From Terfezia claveryi (taxonomy: Eukaryota > Ascomycota > Pezizomycetes > Pezizales > Pezizaceae): a DNA stretch of 23,815 nt. Shown piece after piece: positions 8,233 to 17,342 of the stretch. Location of the stretch: the NCBI GenBank assembly GCA_015179025.1, contig WHUX01000477.1, forward strand, positions 1 through 23,815, written 5' to 3'. Within the stretch, counting starts at the first letter, position 1. Each line of letters begins with the position of its first letter. Below the pieces are notes generated by a model. That model did not search any database. It was not told the origin of the DNA and was given only the letters and a program-made list of their open reading frames with translations. The position numbers and the translations under genes are program-made.

Positions 8233-9765
8233 AATACCAGAATCAGGTGGTATTGAAGCCCGAAAACCTTGATCTGGCAGCCAATACCCTTGCTGAAGTG
8301 GAAGCCGACCTCCGACAGCTAGTAAACAGGCATATATGGACGACCCCCTGGCCAAGGAAATTATCACCGCAGTGGATTCTGGCCTGCGCCGCCACCCCAA
8401 GATCTCCCTAGCCGAGTGTACCGTCCAGGAAGGCCTCCTCTACCACCTCGAACGGCTGTATGTGCCGGAAGGAGAGCTGCGCCTTCGATTGATCAAGGAA
8501 CACCATGACAGCCTGGTTGCAGGTCACTCTGGAGTGGCCAAAACGTTAGAGCTTCTGGCCAGGGAATACACATGGATTGACCAACGGAAGGACGTGGAGC
8601 GGTACGTACGGAACTGCCACGTTGCAAGCGTGCTAAGCCTGTCCGCCACGCTCCTTATGGGACCCTGAAGCCCCTGGAGATCCCAGACCAGCCTTGGCAA
8701 CACCTAACCATGGACTTTGTGACTGGGTTGCCGGAGGATTCGGGTTTAACGCTATTCTTATGGTAGTAGACCGATTGACCAAAATGAGGCACGTTATACC
8801 TTGCCATGATACCTGTTCTGCCCGGGACCTGCCGGCCTCTACCTCAACCATGTATTCCGCTACCATGGTCTCCCCAAGTCTGTCGTCTCGGACCGGGCCC
8901 CCAATTCGTCTCGGACTTCTGGAAGGTATTCTGCGAGCTTCTGGGAATCAACGTACACCTCTCCACGGCGTATCACCCCCAAACAGATGGTCAGTCCGAG
9001 CGAATGAATGCAATCATGGAGCAGTACCTGAGAACATACGTCAATTACCAGCAAAACAACTGGGTTTCGCTGCTGGCAACCTGTGAGTTCACCGCTAACA
9101 ACCATTTCTCGGAGTCTCTAAAAACCTCCCCGTTCCTGGCCAATTATGGCTGGCACCCTCGTTTCGTGGACTCTCTAGCACCTCTGCACAAGGCTAGGAG
9201 AACACCCCTAGCTAAGGAGTTCGCTACGGAGATTGCTGAGTTGCACTCCACCCTAAGAGCCGAACTGGTATATGCTCAAGCTAGGCAAGCGGAGTATGCC
9301 AACGGATCACGGTTGCCAGCCCCCAGGTATCAGCCAGGAGATAAGGTGTGGCTCTCCAGCAGGCACTTCCGGACGGAACGGCCATCTCGCAAGCTCGACC
9401 ATAAGTTCCTGGGTCCATTCGAGGTGGTGGCCACTGTGGGCACTCATGCCTATCGATTGAGGTTCCCCAAGGACATCAAACACCACCCGGTTGTACACGT
9501 ATCGGAAATTGAGCCAGCGGCTGACGATCCCCTCCCAGGGCAGAAACACCCCCCACCCCCTCCAGTGGTTATCGAAGGTGAAGAGGAATGGGAGGTGGAG
9601 GAAGTGCTGGACTCGCGAAAGAGGTATGGGCATCTGCAGTACAAGGTTAAATGGGTGGGGGACGAGGAGGCTACCTGGCAACCCGCTGAGGACCTGGAAA
9701 ATGCTCAGGATCTGGTCTCCCTGTTCCATCAGCGATACTCGAGGAAGCCCCGTCCGGTTGAGTGA
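8223..9765 (+). pseudogene. Integrase and chromodomain segment of pol, with five to six frame steps
   Basis: The N-terminal zinc region is visible: His at 8501-8506 and 8525-8527, and Cys at 8615-8617. The last Cys is lost to the frame step at 8622. The catalytic triad is Asp 8713-8715, Asp 8891-8893 and Glu 8998-9000 (the latter in YHPQTDGQSERMN). From 8898 the frame is open to the TGA at 9763-9765. It includes the GPF module (LGPFEVVATVGTHAYRLRFP, from about 9408) and a chromodomain at about 9580-9750 (EEEWEVEEVLD, YKVKWVGDEEATW, PAEDLENA). Integrase inserts the cDNA. In chromoviruses the chromodomain is known to steer insertion to modified chromatin. The aromatic and acidic chromodomain positions look preserved. 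Confidence 0.9.
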
Positions 9766-9954
9766 TCTGCCCATGTCTGAGTTGGGGTTCTTGTCCTTGT
9801 TGTTGTTGTCTCTGTTATCACCTGCGACGCAGGTGATGGGTCTTTGTTGTTGTTTGGAGTTGGAGTCCTTGTCGTTGCCTTTGCTGTTGTTGTTTCCTGT
9901 ATTGATTTTGCCGGTTGTTGTGCCCAAGCCTACTAGTCGCTGGAGCTCCAGCCT
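9766..9954 (+). other. 3' untranslated region with TATCACCTGC hairpin
   Basis: TTGTTG-rich, non-coding. It contains ATCACCTGCGACGCAGGTGAT (9818-9838), a near-perfect inverted repeat. The same hairpin type occurs in the U3 of both decayed LTRs (from about 3220 and 16272) but not in the U3 of this element. Confidence 0.7.
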
Positions 9955-9967
9955 AAAGGGGGGATAG
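9955..9967 (+). promoter_or_regulatory. Polypurine tract for plus-strand priming
   Basis: AAAGGGGGGATAG immediately precedes the TG of the 3' LTR, the position where Ty3/gypsy elements keep the RNase-H-resistant primer. The decayed copy 1 has AAAGAGGAGATAG at the same place. Confidence 0.85.
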
Positions 9968-10552
9968 TGTCACAACCGTGTTCTTAGTCTTGATTTGACA
10001 CTCGAACAGGCTTGTTCGGGTGTCGCTATTTGATGGGTTATCGTTACCTTGCTTGGCTTCCGAGATAAGGGATCTTGGGAAGCTTATTCCTTCCATTGCC
10101 CTGGCCCGGAATTATGTATATATATAGCCCCTGTCCCTCGTACTGTCGTTGGATCCCTATCCAACATCTTGTATACCCAATACAGGACCTTGCTTCCCCC
10201 AGCGCTTGTGCACCTCCCTTGTGCACATCCTTGTCTCGAACAAACAACTCTGCAGTACAGCTGCCTCCCTTGACACACGCGGCAACTGCCTCCGCGTGTC
10301 TCGTTCCCTTGCCCTCTGCCTCTTGCCTCTTGCCTCTTGCCTCTTGCCTCTTGCCTCTTGCCTCTTGCCTCTTGCCTCTTGCCCTTGCCCCCGTCTCAGT
10401 CTTCCCCTGGTCACACACGTAGCGTTCCTACGTGTGTCTTACCCTAGCCTTTCCCCCCGATCACACACGTAGCGCTCCTACGTGTGCGATTGCCCCTTGC
10501 CACTTCCCCGGCGTACCCCTTGGTCGCCTTGTCCCCCAGAGCTCTCGTTACA
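9968..10552 (+). repeat. 3' LTR
   Basis: 585 bp, TGTCACAACC to CTCGTTACA. It matches the 5' LTR except for scattered, mostly C/T differences, one fewer GACACTCGAACA hairpin and about four fewer CCTCTTG units. The flank that follows (ACTATAGC) does not repeat the 5' flank. Confidence 0.92.
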
Positions 10553-10971
10553 ACTATAGCATAGGACTCCAAGGATGAAAGTGATGGCCAGGTTCTAGAG
10601 AATGACCTTTCATTATCTGACGCTGAGGCCGAGCTTACTAATTTCAACAATGATACCAAGATATATTTGTAAAGCATAGTGTAATCGAAACTCTATTATA
10701 GCTAGCATTGAGGCTACATCAAAAAGGATTGTCTTATCTTAGTGGTAATTCACTCCCAGGACTTATCTCGAGTGATACACATGATGATGATTATAAGGAT
10801 GTGGAGGGGATTAAGGAGAATGAAGTAGAAGAAAGGAATAAAGATAATGAAGAGGGTGAAGAGAATGAAGAAGATGAAGAGGGTAAAGAGAATGAAGAGG
10901 ATGAAGAGGATAAAGAGGATGAAGAGGGTGAAGAAGAGGATGATGTTGAGGGAGAAGAACAAGATAAATAA
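10553..10971 (+). other. Acidic low-complexity reading frames, origin unknown
   Basis: Two short open frames, neither recognised. Bases 10565-10672 read 35 residues without an ATG (begins DSKDESDGQVLEND, ends in TAA). From 10708 to 10971 there are 87 residues whose second half is almost only Glu, Asp, Asn and Lys, produced by a GATGAAGAG-type repeat (about 10795-10965). They could be the tail of a decayed protein gene or simple-sequence expansion. The repeat composition alone explains the second frame, so I do not call a gene with confidence. Confidence 0.3.
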
Positions 10972-11786
10972 TAACCATGTATAGGGTGTCATGGAGCTTA
11001 CACTTTGTCACAGAATTTATATTTTGTCACAAATCTCTATATTGTCCTGCAATTATTTCTCTATTTTCTCATCGTCTGATGGAATATTTGGTATTGATTG
11101 TTTAATATATCATTGTAGGTTAGGATTATTGATATATTGTTCTTTTGGATACAGTAATAGGTTAGTATAGACTAGTTACGAGGTGGACAATAGCATACTT
11201 AAGGTATAGTCTGGTTAGCACAACCCCGGTATATTAGGCTAGTGGTGCAGGCTTAGACTAGGGTACAACCCACGTGTCGGCTTGCACTAGTTCCTCAGTA
11301 TTCTAAGGTTGCATATGAGACAGATAGGTATATATATATGCTCTAGTATATATTACCTCCCAGCTTGTCTGGTCTCCTCCAGTAATCCCAGCCCACTTGC
11401 AGGCAAAAGTAACCCATATGCAGCCCCGTTAAGGAGGCCAAAATAAGTTACTCCCCAAGAGGAATTTGGCAAAAGGTGAGTTAATCTGCTATGACAATGC
11501 TTGTTCAGCTTAATTGTGTATATAACTAATAGCCTAACAGCTAGTTATCAATATTCTTTGTCAGATTTTGTTTGTTGGGTTTCCTTTGTTAGGTTTCCTT
11601 TATCAATGTATCATACTAAAGTATCTAAGCTAACTTGAGGGAACGTGCAGGCAAACTTAGATTTATTGTTGATAGTTAGGTCTGGATCCCTACAACGCTT
11701 TGTATTGCTTCGTCTCATATAAGATTATCACTATTGCTTCTAGGTCACCAAGTTCATCGCCTCCTTTAACCAGCTAATATATAAGC
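10972..11786. other. AT-rich gene-free interval
   Basis: No coding frame or domain recognised on either strand. There is a short TATATATATA stretch near 11331 and a repeated GGTTTCCTTTGTTAGGTTTCCTTT-like motif near 11578-11610. The interval leads directly into the histone-like frame. Confidence 0.45.
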
Positions 11787-12309
11787 ATGGTAAGAACAAA
11801 GCAGGTTTCGAAGAAAAACCTCGGGCAACTAGTAAGGTCACAAGTCCCTAGAAATATAAAATCAGTTGTACCCCCCCAAAAAGTGGTGGCACCAAAAACC
11901 ATGAGAAAACGGTCACAAGGAGATTAGCATTCCATTCCATAAAGCATTCTATTCCATGAAGCATTCCATTCCATGAAGCATTCTATTCCATGAAGTAAAA
12001 AGGACTAATCTAACTGTATTATCAGTCAGCTTCATATGTCAGATTAGGAATCAACAGAGAAGTATTGACCTAATATTTCCAAAGATTGCATTCTGCAGGC
12101 TATGCAGAGAGATTGTACAAGATGTGAATATGGATAATAATGACAAATACTCACAGTTCATCTATCGAAATAATATGGAGCATATCCAAGTGAGGGCAAT
12201 AGATGCCATACAGGAGATGGCGGAAGCATATATATATGTGTATTTCACCAGTAAGTTAAAATATATCACAGATACTGTCATGTATGCTGTCATAGACAAA
12301 TATGACTAA
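11787..12309 (+). pseudogene. Divergent histone H3-like gene, probably broken
   Basis: The ATG at 11787 opens MVRTKQVSKKNLGQ, which follows the canonical H3 start (M-A-R-T-K-Q). That frame stops at TAG 11925-11927. After a 17-bp repeat, a second frame (about 12043-12309) reads IRNQQRSIDLIFPKIAF, then CRLCREIVQDV, a long loop, AIQEMAEAYIYVYF and a short end. This follows the H3 histone fold ('IRRYQKST-LLI-KLPF', 'RLVREIAQD', 'ALQEAAEAYLV') in order. The loop between helices 1 and 2 is about 15 residues longer than in canonical H3, and helix 3 is cut short. A plausible intron (GTAAAA at 11995, CTAAC at 12010, CAG at 12040-12042) joins the parts, but stops in the repeat remain. It could be a degenerate H3 variant, possibly CenH3-like, or a pseudogene. 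Confidence 0.55.
11928..11995. repeat. 17-bp tandem repeat, four units, inside the H3-like pseudogene
   Basis: Four consecutive units of CATTCYATTCCATGAAG with almost no divergence (Y alternates C/T; the first unit has one further change). It begins directly after the stop of the first histone-like frame and ends at a possible 5' splice site. Confidence 0.9.
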
Positions 12310-12531
12310 TCATGAATACAGTCAAAGCAGTGAACCTGATTGTAACACAAGGCAGTGAAATACATAATAGACAAATAATCCTATAGCAGGATGTTAGACT
12401 ATAATATAAAATTCAGATGAATATATTGGCTGGAGGTAATGTGCCGGGGGTATTTCCACATGTACCTCTTATAAGCTGACGAATGCTCTAAAAAGCAAAA
12501 GAGGATGCTGTACAGTACTGAAACTAGCTGT
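12310..12531. other. Short non-coding interval
   Basis: AT-rich, no recognised coding frame. It separates the histone-like pseudogene from the triplet repeat. Confidence 0.4.
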
Positions 12532-12814
12532 AGGAGGAGGGCCAGCAGCAGTAGCAGGAGCAGGAGGAGCAGCAGCAGAAGCAGCAGCAGCAGCAGTAGC
12601 AGGAGCAGGACTAGGGGTAGAGGGAGGACTAGGGGTGGTGGTAGCAGCAGCAGCAGTAGCAGTAGAAGCAGGACCAGGAGTAGGGGGAGGACTAGGGTGG
12701 TGGTAGCAGCAGTAACAGCAGCCGGACCAGGACCAGGGGCAGGAGAAGAAGAAGAAGCAGCAGCAAGTGTGGGGGCAGTAGCAGGCAGAGGGCAGCAGGA
12801 GGAGGAGGTGCAGG
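12532..12814. repeat. Purine-rich GCA/GGA/GTA triplet repeat with G-runs
   Basis: About 280 bp of imperfect triplets (GCA, GTA, GGA, GAA) with G-rich stretches such as GGGGTAGAGGGAGGACTAGGGG near 12611. Every frame gives low-complexity sequence (Ser/Arg, Ala/Gly or, on the minus strand, Leu/Pro), so the long open frames here are composition artefacts. The strong strand asymmetry and G-runs could allow R-loop or quadruplex structures. Confidence 0.8.
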
Positions 12815-13393
12815 TACCCAATAATCATTTCCTTGTATTAGTATACTGTACATTATCTAGCAGAAGGTTTACTATTACTGAAGATGAAATTATAGTTACA
12901 AGAATGACCACAATATAGGAAGGTTTACATTAACAGTCGAAGAAGGACTACCCTGATATTATATGATTCTGGTTCAGATATCAATTACCAAGGAATATAA
13001 ATACCTGAATGCCTAATAGCCAAAGTAAATATTAGAATCTTTGGTGAATTAGGTTCTGGTACCCGACTTCCTACTGGTTGAATACTATTCCACCAGCCAA
13101 GTGCTTTTTTTAAGGAACGTTTAGAGTATTTGGTTTTGCTTTGAAGAGTTTTTTTTTTCTTACTATGTTGTATAGTTATATGAATTGATTTACGGGGGAT
13201 TATTAGTAAACTCAAGTGAGGTTAGGAAGGATTTTTTAGGTTTTGTAGGATATGGGAAGGATTTTTGTTATAGTCATGGTGATGGGTCTTGTAATTTATT
13301 TAAGGTATATTAATATATTTCTTAACCGATATTTGGGTAAGGATTTTGTTTAGCCATATAGTACAGATTGCTAGTATTATTCATCAGCGGGTA
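12815..13393. other. AT-rich interval with no supported gene
   Basis: One short frame at about 12938-12990 reads ...LYDSGSDIN, reminiscent of a retropepsin active-site block, but it stops soon afterwards and nothing else of a retroelement is visible. No other feature is supported. Confidence 0.35.
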
Positions 13394-13662
13394 GGAGCAA
13401 TCCATGACAGTACAAGTAATCTGTGACAGTACAGCAATTCATAACAGTGCAAGCAATCCGTGACAGTGCAAGTAATTTATGACAGTGCAAGCAATCCGTG
13501 ATCATGCAAGCAATCCATAACAGGCAATCTGGTATAGTGAAAGAAGCAAGGAATCCATGACAGTACAAGGAATCCATGATAGGTAATCAGGCATAGTGTA
13601 TACAATTCATAATAGTACAAAAAATGAGACAAGCAATCTGGCATCATGCAAGCAACCCGTGA
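13394..13662. repeat. ~19-bp minisatellite
   Basis: Roughly ten degenerate copies of a unit like GCAATCCGTGACAGTGCAA with C/T and A/G variation and a few interruptions (AGGCAATCTGGTATAGTG). Variation is mostly transitions, as expected if RIP has acted on it. Confidence 0.75.
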
Positions 13663-13944
13663 AGGTAGAAAGAATCTGTCATATAAAGACAACCAAGATA
13701 TAGGAGAATGGAATAAGAGTGTTAAACGTAATAAGATTATAGAAGAGTCAAGATAAAATAATAAAAAAAAAGGAAACAGGGTAGGCTTAGCGAGTAATCT
13801 GTAGATCACCGATTAATCGTGAGTCGAGTTGTAGGATAGGAAAGCTGACTTGGCGAGTTGTTGAAACTACAAAACTCACTTGCCGAGATGCGTCTTGGTG
13901 ACCAGGTCTGAGTTATACTCACCACATGGTGCACACTAATTATT
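13663..13944. other. Non-coding interval
   Basis: No recognised features other than a short A-run near 13760. The gypsy pol remnant begins at about 13945. Confidence 0.4.
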
Positions 13945-14790
13945 CTAGAGATTACCTAGGTCTAAATATATAATATCTTTAGGAACCTTAGCTCTTACAC
14001 CTTGAATTTCAAATCATGAGTATTATAAGAGACACTATGGTACATTATAGACTGCAATTAAGAATTATGTACTCTACTACCTCTTATAGAGAATCTAAGC
14101 TAGGTAGTGATAAAGACTTCCTTACTAAGACTCCTATTATAACCTCTCAATATTAACTTTATAGAAGTAAAGGCCTTTATTTACCTTACTAGAAGACATT
14201 AACTAAAGACCTATACCTTATTAATCTATGATGTTAACTTGGAAATTAATAACCTATAATTTAAAAAAGTATAAAAATCTATAGTATCAGATAAATACTA
14301 TAAATTTATGACCTATTTTTTGAGAAAGCAATAGAAAAGCTTGCCATCTACTAATCATATAACTATACATCCCCTTATTAGAAGGTAAAACCCCCCATAC
14401 AGGCCATAGTATAGAATATTATGAGTAGAATTAAAGGCTCTAAATAAGTATTTAGAGAAAAACCTTAACAAAAGCTTTATTTACTATAGCCCCTTCCCAA
14501 TAGATATTCTTGTATTATTTATAAGAAGTTAGATAGCTTTCTCTAGCTAATTATTGATTTTCATGGCCTAAACAAGATAATAGTTAAAAATAAATATCCT
14601 TTATTCTAATCTAGAAGATATTAGTTAAGTTTTCTAAAGCTATATGATTCACTAAGTTGGACCTAAGAGAGGCCTATAACTGAGTATAGATTGCTAAGAG
14701 AAATAAGTAGAAAACTGCCTTTTAGATATGATATAGCTATTTTGAGTATAATATAATACTTTTTGGTCTAACTAATATTATAAATAATTA
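13945..14790 (+). pseudogene. RIP-degraded gypsy protease/RT fragment (copy 3)
   Basis: Aligns with about 6400-7310 of the full-length element. The run starts near 'CTTAGCTCTTACACCTTG' (compare 6450-6470), then VNLEINNL (14232-14255), the pre-RT region with the CCCCTTATTAGAAGGTAAAACC block, and RT motifs such as TKLDLREAYN near 14655. Extremely AT-rich with very many stops. At the place where the full-length copy has lost a C (6937-6940), this copy keeps the phase (the codons spanning about 14393-14430). The rest of pol is missing or unrecognisable beyond 14790. Confidence 0.8.
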
Positions 14791-15289
14791 TTTCCTTTCA
14801 ATATAGTTAAGTATTTCTATACTATATATTAGTGTCTCCAATAATTACTTTCTCATTATATTGATACCTAATACAGACACTTGCTACCTGATTAAAGACT
14901 TCTATATTATTTTTCATATATATTTATATATTATTTATATGTTCTTATTATCTTTACTTACCTTTCTAACTTAGTATCTATTATCTTTATATGATCCTAC
15001 TTTATTACTTAAAGTTACTGCTTACTTATCTCAGTATTTTAACTTAATAATTATCTCTTCTCTAACTTTTGACTATATTTATTGACTTATATTACTGTGT
15101 TGGTTGTATACCTCTATATATTTTTTATTTATATATATATAATATCCTATTGTTAAGTTATATAACTTAAACTTTGTTTCTAGATTTTTACTCTCAACTC
15201 ATACCATTATATATGAGTTTTCTACTCCTATATCTAGTTCTATACACTTCTCGATTAAACTCAATTAGTGTATGTACTAAGTTGAGTTT
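14791..15289. other. Very AT-rich interval, no gene
   Basis: No frame or domain recognised. TA-rich composition is consistent with heavy RIP of repeat DNA. The possible outer flank of palindrome A starts within it. Confidence 0.4.
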
Positions 15290-16092
15290 TCCTTGTACTA
15301 ATACCTTATGACTTATGCTGATAGCTGAGTTTTCTACAACTCTTAAACTTAATGAGTCAGCTATACAATTCTCTGGAATACTTAAACTAGTACTAAGTAG
15401 GCAATAAGTACTTGCCAAGCCTTTTCATTATATAAAATAGACTAGAAGCATACCTTCACTGCCCAAATATACATAGAAATCAGGCATTTGTGGCTTATAT
15501 ATATATATAGAAGTTATATATTTACAGCTTATATATACCTGGAAATTATATATTTATGGCTTATATATATATATAGAAATTATGTATTTGCTGCCTGTAT
15601 ATATATATATAAATTTAATATATACTAGCTGTAAATATATAAACTTCATATATATATATAAGGCATAAATACTTAATTTGCATGCATATATATAAGCTAT
15701 AAATATATGACTTCTATGGATATATATAAGTTGCAAATGAATAATTTCTATATATATACAGAGGCTATAAAATATATGATTTCTATATATATATATAAGT
15801 TAGAAATATATAATTTTCCAATATATATATAAGCTACAAATACATAAATTTAATATAATATATAAGCTATAAATATATAATTTCTATGTATATATATAAG
15901 CCATGAATACATAAATTCTATATATATATAAAAGCTATAAATATATATATTTATATATATATGGCTAGTAAAGCTAGGATGCTAGCCTGTTTCTTATAAT
16001 AAAAGGGCTTAGTGAGTACTTACAAATAGCTAGTAAAGTTGGTATGAGCTAGCTTCTTATGGATTACTATCAGCATAAGTTTGTATAGAGTA
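15290..16092. mobile_element. Palindrome A: RIPped foldback-like element with AT minisatellite core
   Basis: Left of about 15630 the minisatellite reads (TA)n-GAAATTATATATTTATGGCTTA. To the right it reads TAAGCTATAAATATATAATTTC-(TA)n, its reverse complement. Outside the core, the reverse complement of about 15400-15435 (TATAATGAAAAGGCTTGGCAAG) matches 15996-16018 (TATAATAAAAGGGCTTAGTGAG), followed by a shared AGTACTTA. CTATCAGCATAAGT is shared between about 15310-15324 (reverse) and 16067-16080. Arms of about 320 and 440 bp can be followed. Termini and target duplication could not be defined. No coding capacity. Confidence 0.65.
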
Positions 16093-16247
16093 GGAAAAAT
16101 AGTTAGCAAACTCACCTTGACTTAAGCTAATATATATAATAGACTCAATAGACTATTTACTCTCGACATAGTTCTACTATCTGCTCTCTCATACTTTTGT
16201 TAGCTCACACTCTCTACTTTATTATACTACTTTCTACTGCTACTACC
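16093..16247. other. Interval before the LTR remnant
   Basis: No gene. CT-rich with no recognised motif. Confidence 0.35.
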
Positions 16248-16827
16248 TGTCATTACTATATACTTAGGTGTCTTTGTCATCACCTACAATGCAGATAATA
16301 AGTTATTGTTATTGTTACCTTTAGTATCACTTGTGATGTAGGTGAGAGTTATGATTACTATTATTGTTTTTGTCATCACTTGTAATTATAGGTAATAGGT
16401 TATTGTTATTGTGTATTTATCATTACCTACAATTGCAGATAATAGGTTATTCTTATCTTCCTTAGCTTCTAAGATAGAGATATTAGAAAGCTTATTCAAT
16501 TCATTGCCTTAACAGAAATATATATATAGCTCCTATCCCTTAATACTATTATTAGATTTCTATCTAATATCTTATATATCTAATACAGGATCTTGCTTCT
16601 CTTTATAAAGGTATACCCTTCTTGTATACCCTTTGCTATTATCTCACCTTACCTCTTTATATTTCACCTCTCTAAACAACTTTGTAGCAAAGCTACCCCC
16701 CTCTGATATAGATAGCAATTGCTTCTATATGTCTCTTACCTTATACTTCTTGCTCTTACTTCTTGCCTCTTACCCTTGCCTAATCCTAGCTGCCCTTCTA
16801 TTACATATATAGTATTTCTATGTATCA
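16248..16827 (+). mobile_element. RIP-degraded, 3'-truncated LTR of the same gypsy family
   Basis: TGTCATTACTATATACTTAG aligns with the intact LTR start TGTCACAACCGTGTTCTTAG. Then come four decayed copies of the ATCACCTGC...GCAGGTGAT hairpin (16272-16450), TATATATATA near 16520, a CTAATACAGGATCTTGCTTC block, decayed CCTCTTG repeats, and a decayed TACATATATAGTATTTCTATGTAT hairpin, after which homology stops. The terminal ~50-100 bp are missing. Confidence 0.78.
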
Positions 16828-17342
16828 AGAAAGATTTTTCCTCGCCTCAATGCCCCTCTAGGCCTCCTGACGGACTATACCAACCCCTTGGATACCTGTC
16901 ACCCATGCGCCATAATGGCTACCTGGTCGCCCCATACGCCGTAAGGGCCACCTGTTGATGTGAGCCACGCCCTGACATTGTACTCAGAAGGTTGGCGCTC
17001 TAGGGTTCAGTATTGTGCAACAGTGCCCTGGCATCCTATCTTGTGCATCCATACCCTTAAGCCCTATACTGTTTCTGCCCCTAGGCACCAATCCATAGTC
17101 ATCCAACGTCCAGGTGCTATAAGACCGCAGTATGCCTCTGTAATGCAGGTGTGCACCCTGGTACAACAACCTGACAGGCAACATGTCCACTCTACTTGGT
17201 GTACATGGACAATAATGGTAATAGCAGCCAGGCAAACGCAGCCAGGCAGAGATGGGCAGTCAGGCAAAGGCAGCCAGGTATAAGCAATACATTGTATGCA
17301 CTAGGTAAACTTGAGCTTCCCTATATACTGATGAGCTATATT
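16828..17342. other. Balanced-GC interval, no supported gene
   Basis: No recognised protein. It contains short direct repeats of GCAGCCAGGCA (about 17224-17279). TGTTGATGTGAGCCAC at 16952 looks like an LTR start, but I found no partner. The reverse-complement copy seen to the right begins at 17343 only because the window ends, so this part may also belong to the large palindrome. Confidence 0.35.

Larger units (their letters stand above)
5999..9765 (+). pseudogene. pol: pol polyprotein (PR-RT-RNase H-IN-chromodomain), interrupted
   Basis: Reached from gag by the -1 shift. The frame runs from 5999 through the protease (DCGAS motif at 6188), hits one in-frame TAG at 6419-6421 where relatives have Trp (LGIP-W-LR), and continues. 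Seven one-base losses then step the frame by -1 each time: near 6937-6940, 8215-8220, 8329-8330, 8622-8623, 8742-8747, 8829-8835 and 8895-8897. Each can be read as one base missing from a short run, and where the RIPped copies at 1560-2980 and 13945-14790 overlap they keep the extra base. All domains of a chromovirus Pol are present in order. Either the copy is decaying by indels or the assembly has homopolymer errors. Confidence 0.9.
4213..10552 (+). mobile_element. Near-complete Ty3/gypsy chromovirus (LTR retrotransposon), 6340 bp
   Basis: Two LTRs (4213-4858 and 9968-10552) begin TGTCACAACC and end CTCGTTACA. They bracket gag, pol with a C-terminal chromodomain, and a polypurine tract. The order protease-RT-RNase H-integrase-chromodomain defines the Ty3/gypsy chromovirus group. 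The LTRs differ by a few substitutions and by repeat copy numbers (646 versus 585 bp), so the insertion is fairly young but not brand new. Only one clear RIP-type stop is present in the coding region (6419), in contrast to the other copies in this window. The flanks (…CCACAT and ACTATAG…) show no target-site duplication. As sequenced, Pol is interrupted, so the copy is not autonomous unless the frameshifts are assembly errors. Confidence 0.93.

Noticed and set aside
9307..9927. 206-codon minus-strand open frame
   Set aside because: It is the antisense shadow of the integrase C-terminus and chromodomain, which are conserved on the plus strand.
12399..12918. Long Ser/Arg-, Leu- and Pro-rich open frames on both strands
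   Set aside because: Composition artefact of the triplet repeat; every frame is open over the repeat and none has a recognisable domain.
12938..12995. LYDSGSDIN, resembling a retropepsin D-S-G block
   Set aside because: Only about nine residues resemble the family. The frame stops soon after and no neighbouring gag or RT was found, so chance is likely.
16952..17342. TGTTGATGTGAGCCAC as the start of an unrelated LTR
   Set aside because: No second LTR, polypurine tract or coding remnant was found, so it cannot be supported.
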